Source: Agriotes lineatus (Eukaryota; Arthropoda; Insecta; Coleoptera; Elateridae). Taken from it: a DNA stretch of 64,000 nucleotides. The position numbers and the translations under genes were made by a program. Below, piece by piece: positions 10,295-23,084 of the stretch. Numbering within the stretch: position 1 is the first letter of the stretch; each line of letters begins with the position of its first letter. The stretch covers positions 62,001-126,000 of the forward strand of contig CALNHX010001063.1 of NCBI GenBank assembly GCA_940337035.1. The letters are read 5' to 3'. The notes under the pieces are model-generated. The model made no database searches. It had not been told where the DNA came from and saw only the letters and a program-made list of their open reading frames with translations.

Positions 10295-13200
10295 AGCTAT
10301 TGAAATTGTCAGCCTAGCTGTGAAAATACGTATTTAGCGGTTGCTAAATATTTATGTGTTTTTAACGAACTGTGTCAAATTCAAAACACAGGCTCCAGCA
10401 GTGTTTTAGTTACGTCGGCTTCCGATTCACAGGAGTTAAGTCTCTCTCTTCAAAGCTACTAAAATTGACAGCCTAGCTGTGAAAATACATATTTAGCGGT
10501 TGCTAAATATTTATGTGTTTTTAACGAATTGTGTCAGATTAAAAACACAGGCTCCAGCAGTGTTTTAGTCAAGTCGGCTTCCGATTTACAGGAGTTAAGT
10601 CTCTCTCTTCAAAGCTACTGAAATTGACAGCCTAGCTGTGAAAATACGTATTTAGCGGTTGCTAAATATTTATGTGTTTTTAACGAATTGTGTCAGATTC
10701 AAAAGACAGGCTCTAGCAGAGTTTTAGTAAAGTTGGCTTCCGATTCACAAGAGTTAAGTCTTTCTCTTCAAAGCTACAGAAATTGACAGCCTAGCTGTGA
10801 AAATACGTATTTAGCGGTTGTTAAATATTTATGTGGTTAGGAGTTTTTAACTAATTGTTTCAGATTCAAACCACAGGTTTCAACATGGTTTTAGTTAAGA
10901 TGGCTTCCCAGTCTCTCTTCAAGGCTACTTAAGATGATAGCTTAGCTGTCGAAATACGTATTTAGCGGTTGTTAGATATTTATGTGGTTAGGAGTTTTTA
11001 ACGAAATGTGTCAGATTCAAAACACAGGCTCCAGCAGTGTTTTAGTGAAGTTGGCTTCCGGTTCACAGGAGTTAAGTCTCTCTCTTCAAAACTACTGAAA
11101 TTGACAGCCTAGCTGTGGAAATACGTATTTAGCGGTTGCTAAATAGTTATGTGTCTTTAACGAATTGTGATAGATTCAAAACACAGGCTCCAGCAGAGTT
11201 TTAGTTAAGTTGGCTTCCGATTCACAGGAGTTAAATCTCTCTCTTCAAAGCTACTGAAATTGACAGCCTAGCTGTGAAAATACGTATTTAGCGGTTCCTA
11301 AATATTTATGTGTTTTTAACGAATTGTGTCAGATTAAAAACACAGGCTTCGGCAGTGTTTTAGTGAAGTCGGCTTCCGATTCACAAGAGTTAAATCTCTC
11401 TCTTCAAAGCTACTGAAATTGACAGCCTAGCTGTGAAAATACGTATTTAGCGGTTGCTAAATATTTATGTGTTTTTAACGAATTGTGTCAGATTCAAAAC
11501 ACAGGCTCCAGCAGTGTTTTAGTGAAGCCGGCTTCCGATTCACAGGAGTTAAGTCTCTCTCTTCAAAGCTACTGAAATTGACAGCCTAGCTGTGGAAATA
11601 CGTATTTAGCGGTTGTTAGATATCTGCGTAGTTAGGAGTTTTTAACGAATTGTGTCAGATTCAAACCACAGGCTCCAGCAGTGTTTTAGTGAAGCCGGCT
11701 TCCGATTCACAAGAGTTAAGTCTCTCTCTTCAAAGCTACTGAAATTGACAGCCTAGCTGTGAAAATACGTATTTAGCGGTTGCTAAATATTTATGTGTTT
11801 TTAACGAATTGTGTCAGATTAAAAACACAGGCTCCGGCAGTGTTTTAGTGAAGTCGGCTTCCGATTCACAAGAGTTAAGTCTCTCTCTTCAAAGCTACTG
11901 AAATTGACAGCCTAGCTGTGGAAATACGTATTTAGCGGTTGTTAGATATCTGCGTAGTTAGGAGTTTTTAACGAATTGTGTCAGATTCAAACCACAGGCT
12001 CCAGCAGTGTTTTAGTGAAGCCGGCTTCCGATTCACAAGAGTTAAGTCTCTCTCTTCAAAGCTACTGAAATTGACAGCCTAGCTGTGAAAATACGTATTT
12101 AGCGGTTGCTAAATATTTATGTGTTTTTAACGAATTGTGTCAGATTAAAAACACAGGCTCCGGCAGTGTTTTAGTGAAGTCGGCTTCCGATTCACAAGAG
12201 TTAAGTCTCTCTCTTCAAAGCTACTGAAATTGACAGCCTAGCTGTGAAAATACGTATTTAGCGGTTGCTAAATGTTTATGTGTTTTTAACGAATTGTGTC
12301 AGATTCAAAACATAGGCTCCAGCAGAGTTTTAGTTAAGTTGGCTTCCGATTCACAGGAGATAAGTCTTTCTCTTCAAAGCTACAGAAATTGACAGCCTAG
12401 CTGTGAAAATACGTATTTAGCGGTTGCTAAATATTTATGTGATTTTAACGAATTGTGTCAGATTAAAAACACAGGCTCCAGCAGTGTTTTAGTGAAGTCG
12501 GCTTCCGATTTACAAGAGTTAAGTCTCTTTCTTTAAAGCTACTGAAATTGACAGCCTAGCTGTAAAGATACGTATTTAGCGGTTGCTAAACGTTTATGTG
12601 TTTTTAACGAATTGTGTCAGATTCAAGACACAGGCTCCAGCAGTGTTTTAGTCAAGTTGACTGCCAGTTCACCGGTGTTAAGTCTCTCTCTTCAAAGCTA
12701 CTGAAATTGACAGCCTAGCTGTGGAAATACGTATTTAGCGGCTGTTAGATATCTGCGTAGTTAGCAGTTTTTAACGAATTGTGTCAGATTCAAAACACAG
12801 GCTCCAGCAGTGTTTTAGTGAAGCCGGCTTCCGATTCACAGGAGGTAAGTCTCTCTCTTCAAAGCTACAGAAATTGACAGCCTAGCTGTGAAAATACGTA
12901 TTTAGCGGATGCTAGATATTTATGTGTTTTTAACGAATTGTGCCAGATTCAAAACACAGACTCCAGCAGTGTTTTAGTGAAGCCGGCTTCCCATTCACAG
13001 GAGTTAAGTCTCTCTCTTCAAAGCTACAGAAATTGACAGCCTAGCTGTGAAAATACGTATTTAGAGGTTGCTAATCATTTATGTGCTTTTAACGAATTGT
13101 GTCAGATTCAAAACACAGGCTCCAACAGTGTTTTAGTTAAGTCGGCTTCCGATTCACAGGAGTTAAGTCTCCCTTTTCAAAGCTACTGAAATTGACAGCC

Positions 13201-13665
13201 TAGCTGTGAAAATACGTATTTAGCGGTTGCTAAATATTTATGTGGGTAGGGGATTTTAACGAATTGTGTCAGATTCAAAACACAGGCTCCAGCAGAGTTT
13301 TAGTGAAGTCGGCTTCCGATGCACAGGAGTTAAGTCTCTCTCTTCAAAGCTACTGAAATTGACAGCCTAACTGTGAAAATACGTATTTAGCGGTTGCTAA
13401 TCATTTATGTGTTTTCAACGAATTGTGTCAGATTCAAAACACAGGCTCCAGCAGTGTTTTAGTGAAGCCGGCTTCCGATTCACAGGAGTTAAGTCTCTTT
13501 TTTCAAAGCTACTGAAATTGACAGCCTAGCTGTGAAAATACGTATTTAGCGGTTGCTAAATATTTATGTGTTTTTAACGAATTGTGTCAGATTCAAGACA
13601 CAGGCTCCAACAATGATTTAGTCAAGTTGGCTTCCGATTCACAAAAGATATGTCTCTCTCTTTAA
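10295..13665 (+). repeat. higher-order unit I-4 (21 monomers)
   Basis: The 3371 bp equals 21 monomers plus four 8-bp inserts. It matches I-3 along its length, plus one extra 167-bp monomer around 12715-12885. Against I-1 it is 1772 bp shorter, which equals eleven monomers (three of them long) minus one base. Confidence 0.75.
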
Positions 13666-16600
13666 AGCTATTGAAATTGTCAGCCTAGCTGTGAAAATAC
13701 GTATTTAGCGGTTGCTAAATATTTATGTGTTTTTAACGAACTGTGTCAAATTCAAAACACAGGCTCCAGCAGTGTTTTAGTTACGTCGGCTTCCGATTCA
13801 CAGGAGTTAAGTCTCTCTCTTCAAAGCTACTAAAATTGACAGCCTAGCTGTGAAAATACATATTTAGCGGTTGCTAAATATTTATGTGTTTTTAACGAAT
13901 TGTGTCAGATTAAAAACACAGGCTCCAGCAGTGTTTTAGTCAAGTCGGCTTCCGATTTACAGGAGTTAAGTCTCTCTCTTCAAAGCTACTGAAATTGACA
14001 GCCTAGCTGTGAAAATACGTATTTAGCGGTTGCTAAATATTTATGTGTTTTTAACGAATTGTGTCAGATTCAAAAGACAGGCTCTAGCAGAGTTTTAGTA
14101 AAGTTGGCTTCCGATTCACAAGAGTTAAGTCTTTCTCTTCAAAGCTACAGAAATTGACAGCCTAGCTGTGAAAATACGTATTTAGCGGTTGTTAAATATT
14201 TATGTGGTTAGGAGTTTTTAACTAATTGTTTCAGATTCAAACCACAGGTTTCAACATGGTTTTAGTTAAGATGGCTTCCCAGTCTCTCTTCAAGGCTACT
14301 TAAGATGATAGCTTAGCTGTCGAAATACGTATTTAGCGGTTGTTAGATATTTATGTGGTTAGGAGTTTTTAACGAAATGTGTCAGATTCAAAACACAGGC
14401 TCCAGCAGTGTTTTAGTGAAGTTGGCTTCCGGTTCACAGGAGTTAAGTCTCTCTCTTCAAAACTACTGAAATTGACAGCCTAGCTGTGGAAATACGTATT
14501 TAGCGGTTGCTAAATAGTTATGTGTTTTTAACGAATTGTGTCAGATTCAAAACACAGGCTCCAGCAGAGTTTTAGTTAAGTTGGCTTCCGATTCACAGGA
14601 GTTAAGTCTCTCTCTTCAAAGCTACTAAAATTGACAGCCTAGCTGTGAAAATACATATTTAGCGTTTGCTAAATATTTATGTGTTTTTAACGAATTGTGT
14701 CAGATTAAAAACACAGGCTCCAGCAATGTTTTACTCAAGTCGGCTTCCGATTTACAGGAGTTAAGTCTCTCTCTTCAAAGCTACTGAAATTGACAGCCTA
14801 GCTGTGAAAATACGTATTTAGCGGTTGCTAAATATTTATGTGTTTTTAACGAATTGTGTCAGATTCAAAAGACAGGCTCTAGCAGAGTTTTAGTAAAGTT
14901 GGCTTCCGATTCACAAGATTTATGTCTTTCTCTTCAAAGCTACAGAAATTGACAGCCAAGCTGTAAAAATACGTATTTAGCGGTTGTTAAATATTTATGT
15001 GGTTAGGAGTTTTTAACTAATTGTTTCAGATTCAAACCACAGGTTTCAACATGGTTTTAGTTAAGATGGCTTCCCAGTCTCTCTTCAATTCTACTTAAGA
15101 TGATAGCTTAGCTGTCGAAATACGTATTTAGCGGTTGTTAGATATTTATGTGGTTAGGGGTTTTTAACGAATTGTGTCAGATTCAAAACACAGGCTCTAG
15201 CAGAGTTTTAGTAAAGTTGGCTTCCGATTCACAAGAGTTAAGTCTTTCTCTTCAAAGCTACAGAAATTGACAGCCTAGCTGTGAAAATACGTATTTAGCG
15301 GTTGTTAAATATTTATGTGGTTAGGAGTTTTTAACTAATTGTTTCAGATTCAAACCACAGGTTTCAACATGGTTTTAGTTAAGATGGCTTCCCAGTCTCT
15401 CTTCAAAGCTACTTAAGATGATAGCTTAGCTGTCGAAATACGTATTTAGCGGTTGTTAGATATTTATGTGGTTAGGGGTTTTTAACGAATTGTGTCAGAT
15501 TCAAAACACAGGCTCCAGCAGTGTTTTAGTGAAGTTGGCTTCCGGTTCACAAGAGTTAAGTCTCTCTCTTCAAAACTACTGAAATTGACAGCCTAGCTGT
15601 GGAAATACGTATTTAGCGGTTGCTAAATAGTTATGTGTTTTTAACGAATTGTGTTAGATTCAAAACACAGGCTCCAGCAGAGTTTTAGTTAAGTTGGCTT
15701 CCGATTCACAGGAGTTAAGTCTTTCTCTTCAAAGCTACAGAAATTGACAGCCTAGCTGTGAAAATACGTATTTAGCGGTTGCTAAATATTTATGTGTTTT
15801 TAACGAACTGTGTCAGATTCAAAACACAGGCTCCGGCAGTGTTTTAGTGAAGTCGGCTTCCGATTCACAAGAGTTAGGTCTCTCTCTTCAAAGCTACAGA
15901 AATTGACAGCCTAGCTGTGAAAATACGTATTTAGCGGTTGCTAAATAATTATGTGTTTTTAACGAATTGTGTCAGATTCAAAACACAGGCTACAGCAGTG
16001 TTTTAGTGAAGCCGGCTTCCGATTCACAGGAGTTAAGTCTCTCTCTTCAGCGCTACTGAAATTGACAGCCTAGCTGTGGAAATACGTATTTAGCGGTTGC
16101 TCAATATTTATGTGTTTTTAACGAATTGTGTCAGATTCAAAACACAGGCTCCAGCAGAGTTTTAGTTAAGTTGGCTTCCGATTCACAGGAGTTAAGTCTT
16201 TCTCTTCGAAACTACAAAAATTGACAGCCTAGCTGTGAAAATACGTATTTAGCGGTTGCTAAATATTTATGTGTTTTTAACGAAACGTGTCAGATTAAAA
16301 ACATAGGCTCCAGCAGTGTTTTAGTGAAGTCCGCTTCCGATTTACAAGAGTTGAGTCTCTTTCTTCAAAGCTACTGAAATTGACAGCCTAGCTGTGAAAA
16401 TACGTATTTAGCGGATGCTAAATATTTATGTGTTTTTAACGAATTGTGTCAGATTCAAAACACAGGCTCCAGCAGTGTTTTAGTGAAGCCGGCTTCCGAT
16501 TCACAGGAGTTAAGTCTCTCTCTTCAAAGCTACAGAAATTGACAGCCTAGCTGTGAAAATACGTATTTAGCGGATGCTAAATATTTATGTGTTTTTAACG

Positions 16601-19600
16601 AATTGTGCCAGATTCAAAACACAGGCTCCAGCAGTGTTTTAGTGAAGCCGGCTTCCGATTCACAGGAGTTAAGTCTCTCTCTTCAAAGCTACAGAAATTG
16701 ACAACCTAGCTGTGAAAATACGTATTTAGCGGTTGCTAATCATTTATGTGTTTTTAACGAATTGTGTCAGATTCAAAACACAGGCTCCAGCAGTGTTTTA
16801 GTTAAGTCGGCTTCCGATTTACAGGAGTTAAGTCTCTCTCTTCAAATCTACTGAAATTGACAGCCTAGCTGTGAAAATACGTATTTAGCGGTTGCTAAAT
16901 ATTTATGTGTTTTTAACGAATTGTGTCAGATTCAAAACACAGGCTCCAGCAGTGTTTTAGTCAAGTTGGATGCCAGTTTACAGGAGTTAAGCCTCTCTCT
17001 TCAAAGCTACTGAAATCGACAGCCTAGCTGTGGAAATACGTACTTAGCGGTTGTTAGATATCTGCATAGTTAAAAGTTTTTAACGATTTGTGTCAGATTC
17101 AAAACACAGGCTCCAGCAGTGTTTTAGTGAAGCCGCCTTCCGATTTACAGGAGTTAAGTCTCTCTCTTCAAAGCTACTGAAATTGACAGCCTAGCTGTGG
17201 AAATACGTATCTAGCGGTTGTTCGATATCTGCGTAGTTAGTAGTTTTTAACAAATTGTGTCAGATTTAAAACACAGGCTCCAGCAGTGTTTTAGTGAAGC
17301 CGGCTTCCGATTCACAGGAGTTAAGTCTTTCTCTTCAAAGCTACAGAAATTGGCAGCCTAGCTGTGAAAATACGTATTTAGCGGTTGCTAAATAATTATG
17401 TGTTTTTAACGAATTGTGTCAGATTCAAAACACAGGCTCCAGCAGAGTTTTAGTTAAGTTGGCCTCCGATTCACAGGAGTTAAGTCTCTCTCTTCAAAGC
17501 TACTAAAATTGACAGCCTAGCTGTGAAAATACATATTTAGCGTTTGCTAAATATTTATGTGTTTTTAACGAATTGTGTCAGATTAAAAACACAGGCTCCA
17601 GCAGTGTTTTAGTCAAGTCGGCTTCCGATTTACAGGAGTTAAGTCTCTCTCTTCAAAGCTACTGAAATTGACAGCCTAACTGTGAAAATACGTATTTAGC
17701 GGTTGCTAAATATTTATGTGTTTTTAACGAATTGTGTCAGATTCAAAAGACAGGCTCTAGCAGAGTTTTAGTAAAGTTGGCTTCCGATTCACAAGAGTTA
17801 AGTCTCTCTCTTCAAAGCTACAGAAATTGACAGCCTAGCTGTGAAAATACGTATTTAGCGGTTGTTAAATATTTATGTGGTTAGGAGTTTTTAACTAATT
17901 GTTTCAGATTCAAACCACAGGTTTCAACATGGTTTTAGTTAAGATGGCTTCCCAGTCTCTCTTCAAGGCTACTTAAGATGATAGCTTAGCTGTCGAAATA
18001 CGTATTTAGCGGTTGTTAGATATTTATGTGGTTAGGAGTTTTTAACGAAATGTGTCAGATTCAAAACACAGGCTCCAGCAGTGTTTTAGTGAAGTTGGCT
18101 TCCGGTTCACAGGAGTTAAGTCTCTCTCTTCAAAACTACTGAAATTGACAGCCTAGCTGTGGAAATACGTATTTAGCGGTTGCTAAATAGTTATGTGTGT
18201 TTAACGAATTGTGATAGATTCAAAACACAGGCTCCAGCAGAGTTTTAGTTAAGTTGGCTTCCGATTCACAGGAGTTAAGTCTTTCTCTTCAAAGCTACAG
18301 AAATTGACAGCCTAGCTGTGAAAATACGTATTTAGCGGTTGCTAAATATTTATGTGTTTTTAACGAACTGTGTCAGATTCAAAACACAGGCTCCGGCAGT
18401 GTTTTAGTGAAGTCGGCTTCCGATTCACAAGAGTTAGGTCTTTCTCTTCAAAGCTACAGAAATTGACAGCCTAGCTGTGAAAATACGTATTTAGCGGTTG
18501 CTAAATAATTATGTGTTTTTAACGAATAGTGTCAGATTCAAAACACAGGCTCCAGCAGAGTTTTAGTTAAGTTGGCTTCCGATTCACAGGAGTTAAGTCT
18601 CTCTCTTCAAAGCTACTAAAATTGACAACCTAGCTGTGAAAATACATATTTAGCGTTTGCTAAATATTTATGTGTTTTTAACGAATTGTGTCAGATTAAA
18701 AACACAGGCTCCAGCAATGTTTTACTCAAGTCGGCTTCCGATTTACAGGAGTTAAGTCTCTCTCTTCAAAGCTACTGAAATTGACAGCCTAGCTGTGAAA
18801 ATACGTATTTAGCGGTTGCTAAATATTTATGTGTTTTTAACGAATTGTGTCAGATTCAAAAGACAGGCTCTAGCAGAGTTTTAGTAAAGTTGGCTTCCGA
18901 TTCACAAGATTTATGTCTTTCTCTTCAAAGCTACAGAAATTGACAGCCAAGCTGTAAAAATACGTATTTAGCGGTTGTTAAATATTTATGTGGTTAGGAG
19001 TTTTTAACTAATTGTTTCAGATTCAAACCACAGGTTTCAACATGGTTTTAGTTAAGATGGCTTCCCAGTCTCTCTTCAAGGCTACTTAAGATGATAGCTT
19101 AGCTGTCGAAATACGTATTTAGCGGTTGTTAGATATTTATGTGGTTAGGGGTTTTTAACGAATTGTGTCAGATTCAAAACACAGGCTCTAGCAGAGTTTT
19201 AGTAAAGTTGGCTTCCGATTCACAAGAGTTAAGTCTTTCTCTTCAAAGCTACAGAAATTGACAGCCTAGCTGTGAAAATACGTATTTAGCGGTTGTTAAA
19301 TATTTATGTGGTTAGGAGTTTTTAACTAATTGTTTCAGATTCAAACCACAGGTTTCAACATGGTTTTAGTTAAGATGGCTTCCCAGTCTCTCTTCAAAGC
19401 TACTTAAGATGATAGCTTAGCTGTCGAAATACGTATTTAGCGGTTGTTAGATAGTTATGTGGTTAGGGGTTTTTAACGAATTGTGTCAGATTCAAAACAC
19501 AGGCTCCAGCAGTGTTTTAGTGAAGTTGCCTTCCGGTTCACAAGAGTTAAGTCTCTCTCTTCAAAACTACTGAAATTGACAGCCTAGCTGTGGAAATACG

Positions 19601-22600
19601 TATTTAGCGGTTGCTAAATAGTTATGTGTTTTTAACGAATTGTGTTAGATTCAAAACACAGGCTCCAGCAGAGTTTTAGTTAAGTTGGCTTCCGATTCAC
19701 AGCAGTTAAGTCTTTCTCTTCAAAGCTACAGAAATTGACAGCCTAGCTGTGAAAATACGTATTTAGCGGTTGCTAAATATTTATGTGGTTAGGAGTTTTT
19801 AACTAATTGTTTCAGATTCAAACCACAGGTTTCAACATGGTTTTAGTTAAGATGGCTTCCCAGTCTCTCTTCAAGGCTACTTAAGATGATAGCTTAGCTG
19901 TCGAAATACGTATTTAGCGGTTGTTAGATATTTATGTGGTTAGGAGTTTTTAACGAAATGTGTCAGATTCAAAACACAGGCTCCAGCAGTGTTTTAGTGA
20001 AGTTGGCTTCCGGTTCACAGGAGTTAAGTCTCTCTCTTCAAAACTACTGAAATTGACAGCCTAGCTGTGGAAATACGTATTTAGCGGTTGCTAAATAGTT
20101 ATGTGTGTTTAACGAATTGTGATAGATTCAAAACACAGGCTCCAGCAGAGTTTTAGTTAAGTTGGCTTCCGATTCACAGGAGTTAAGTCTTTCTCTTCAA
20201 AGCTACAGAAATTGACAGCCTAGCTGTGAAAATACGTATTTAGCGGTTGCTAAATATTTATGTGTTTTTAACGAACTGTGTCAGATTCAAAACACAGGCT
20301 CCGGCAGTGTTTTAGTGAAGTCGGCTTCCGATTCACAAGAGTTAGGTCTTTCTCTTCAAAGCTACAGAAATTGACAGCCTAGCTGTGAAAAAACGTATTT
20401 AGCGGTTGCTAAATAATTATGTGTTTTTAACGAATTGTGTCAGATTCAAAACACAGGCTCCAGCAGAGTTTTAGTTAAGTTGGCTTCCGATTCACAGGAG
20501 TTAAGTCTCTCTCTTCAAAGCTACTAAAATTGACAGCCTAGCTGTGAAAATACATATTTAGCGTTTGCTAAATATTTATGTGTTTTTAACGAATTGTGTC
20601 AGATTAAAAACACAGGCTCCAGCAATGTTTTACTCAAGTCGGCTTCCGATTTACAGGAGTTAAGTCTCTCTCTTCAAAGCTACTGAAATTGACAGCCTAG
20701 CTGTGAAAATACGTATTTAGCGGTTGCTAAATATTTATGTGTTTTTAACGAATTGTGTCAGATTCAAAAGACAGGCTCTAGCAGAGTTTTAGTAAAGTTG
20801 GCTTCCGATTCACAAGAGTTAAGTCTTTCTCTTCAAAGCTACAGAAATTGACAGCCTAGCTGTGAAAATACGTATTTAGCGGTTGTTAAATATTTATGTG
20901 GTTAGGAGTTTTTAACTAATTGTTTCAGATTCAAACCACAGGTTTCAACATGGTTTTAGTTAAGATGGCTTCCCAGTCTCTCTTCAAAGCTACTTAAGAT
21001 GATAGCTTAGCTGTCGAAATACGTATTTAGCGGTTGTTAGATATTTATGTGGTTAGGGGTTTTTAACGAATTGTGTCAGATTCAAAACACAGGCTCTAGC
21101 AGAGTTTTAGTAAAGTTGGCTTCCGATTCACAAGAGTTAAGTCTTTCTCTTCAAAGCTACAGAAATTGACAGCCTAGCTGTGAAAATACGTATTTAGCGG
21201 TTGTTAAATATTTATGTGGTTAGGAGTTTTTAACTAATTGTTTCAGATTCAAACCACAGGTTTCAACATGGTTTTAGTTAAGATGGCTTCCCAGTCTCTC
21301 TTCAAAGCTACTTAAGATGATAGCTTAGCTGTCGAAATACGTATTTAGCGGTTGTTAGATATTTATGTGGTTAGGGGTTTTTAACGAATTGTGTCAGATT
21401 CAAAACACAGGCTCCAGCAGTGTTTTAGTGAAGTTGGCTTCCGGTTCACAAGAGTTAAGTCTCTCTCTTCAAAACTACTGAAATTGACAGCCTAGCTGTG
21501 GAAATACGTATTTAGCGGTTGCTAAATAGTTATGTGTTTTTAACGAATTGTGTTAGATTCAAAACACAGGCTCCAGCAGAGTTTTAGTTAAGTTGGCTTC
21601 CGATTCACAGGAGTTAAGTCTTTCTCTTCAAAGCTACAGAAATTGACAGCCTAGCTGTGAAAATACGTATTTAGCGGTTGCTAAATATTTATGTGTTTTT
21701 AACGAACTGTGTCAGATTCAAAACACAGGCTCCGGCAGTGTTTTAGTGAAGTCAGCTTCCGATTCACAAGAGTTAGGTCTCTCTCTTCAAAGCTACAGAA
21801 ATTGACAGCCTAGCTGTGAAAATACGTATTTAGCGGTTGCTAAATAATTATGTGTTTTTAACGAATTGTGTCAGATTCAAAACACAGGCTCCAGCAGTGT
21901 TTTAGTGAAGCCGGCTTCCGATTCACAGGAGTTAAGTCTCTCTCTTCAGCGCTACTGAAATTGACAGCCTAGCTGTGGAAATACGTATTTAGCGGTTGCT
22001 CAATATTTATGTGTTTTTAACGAATTGTGTCAGATTCAAAACACAGGCTCCAGCAGAGTTTTAGTTAAGTTGGCTTCCGATTCACAGGAGTTAAGTCTTT
22101 CTCTTCAAAACTACAAAAATTGACAGCCTAGCTGTGAAAATACGTATTTAGCGGTTGCTAAATATTTATGTGTTTTTAACGAAACGTGTCAGATTAAAAA
22201 CATAGGCTCCAGCAGTGTTTTAGTGAAGTCCGCTTCCGATTTACAAGAGTTGAGTCTCTTTCTTCAAAGCTACTGAAATTGACAGCCTAGCTGTGAAAAT
22301 ACGTATTTAGCGGATGCTAAATATTTATGTGTTTTTAACGAATTGTGTCAGATTCAAAACACAGGCTCCAGCAGTGTTTTAGTGAAGCCGGCTTCCGATT
22401 CACAGGAGTTAAGTCTCTCTCTTCAAAGCTACAGAAATTGACAGCCTAGTTGTGAAAATACGTATTTAGCGGATGCTAAATATTTATGTGTTTTTAACGA
22501 ATTGTGCCAGATTCAAAACACAGGCTCCAGCAGTGTTTTAGTGAAGCCGGCTTCCGATTCACAGGAGTTAAGTCTCTCTCTTCAAAGCTACAGAAATTGA

Positions 22601-23084
22601 CAACCTAGCTGTGAAAATACGTATTTAGCGGTTGCTAATCATTTATGTGTTTTTAACGAATTGTGTCAGATTCAAAACACAGGCTCCAGCAGTGTTTTAG
22701 TTAAGTCGGCTTCCGATTTACAGGAGTTAAGTCTCTCTCTTCAAATCTACTGAAATTGACAGCCTAGCTGTGAAAATACGTATTTAGCGGTTGCTAAATA
22801 TTTATGTGTTTTTAACGAATTGTGTCAGATTCAAAACACAGGCTCCAGCAGTGTTTTAGTCAAGTTGGATGCCAGTTTACAGGAGTTAAGCCTCTCTCTT
22901 CAAAGCTACTGAAATCGACAGCCTAGCTGTGGAAATACGTACTTAGCGGTTGTTAGATATCTGCATAGTTAAAAGTTTTTAACGATTTGTGTCAGATTCA
23001 AAACACAGGCTCCAGCAGTGTTTTAGTGAAGCCGCCTTCCGATTTACAGGAGTTAAGTCTCTCTCTTCAAAGCTACAGAAATTG
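13666..23084 (+). repeat. domain II, first part (about 59 monomers)
   Basis: The stretch opens with the domain I marker and follows unit I-4 to about 14500. It then changes to a different order that includes the rare markers gacagccaagctgtaaaa (14955, 18946), cgaaacgtgtcag (16281, 22180) and tttactcaagtcggc. The spacing 14955 to 18946 is 3991 bp (25 monomers plus 16), and 16281 to 22180 is 5899 bp (37 monomers plus 16). Short-class pairs are unusually dense here. I see nothing in it but satellite. Confidence 0.7.
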
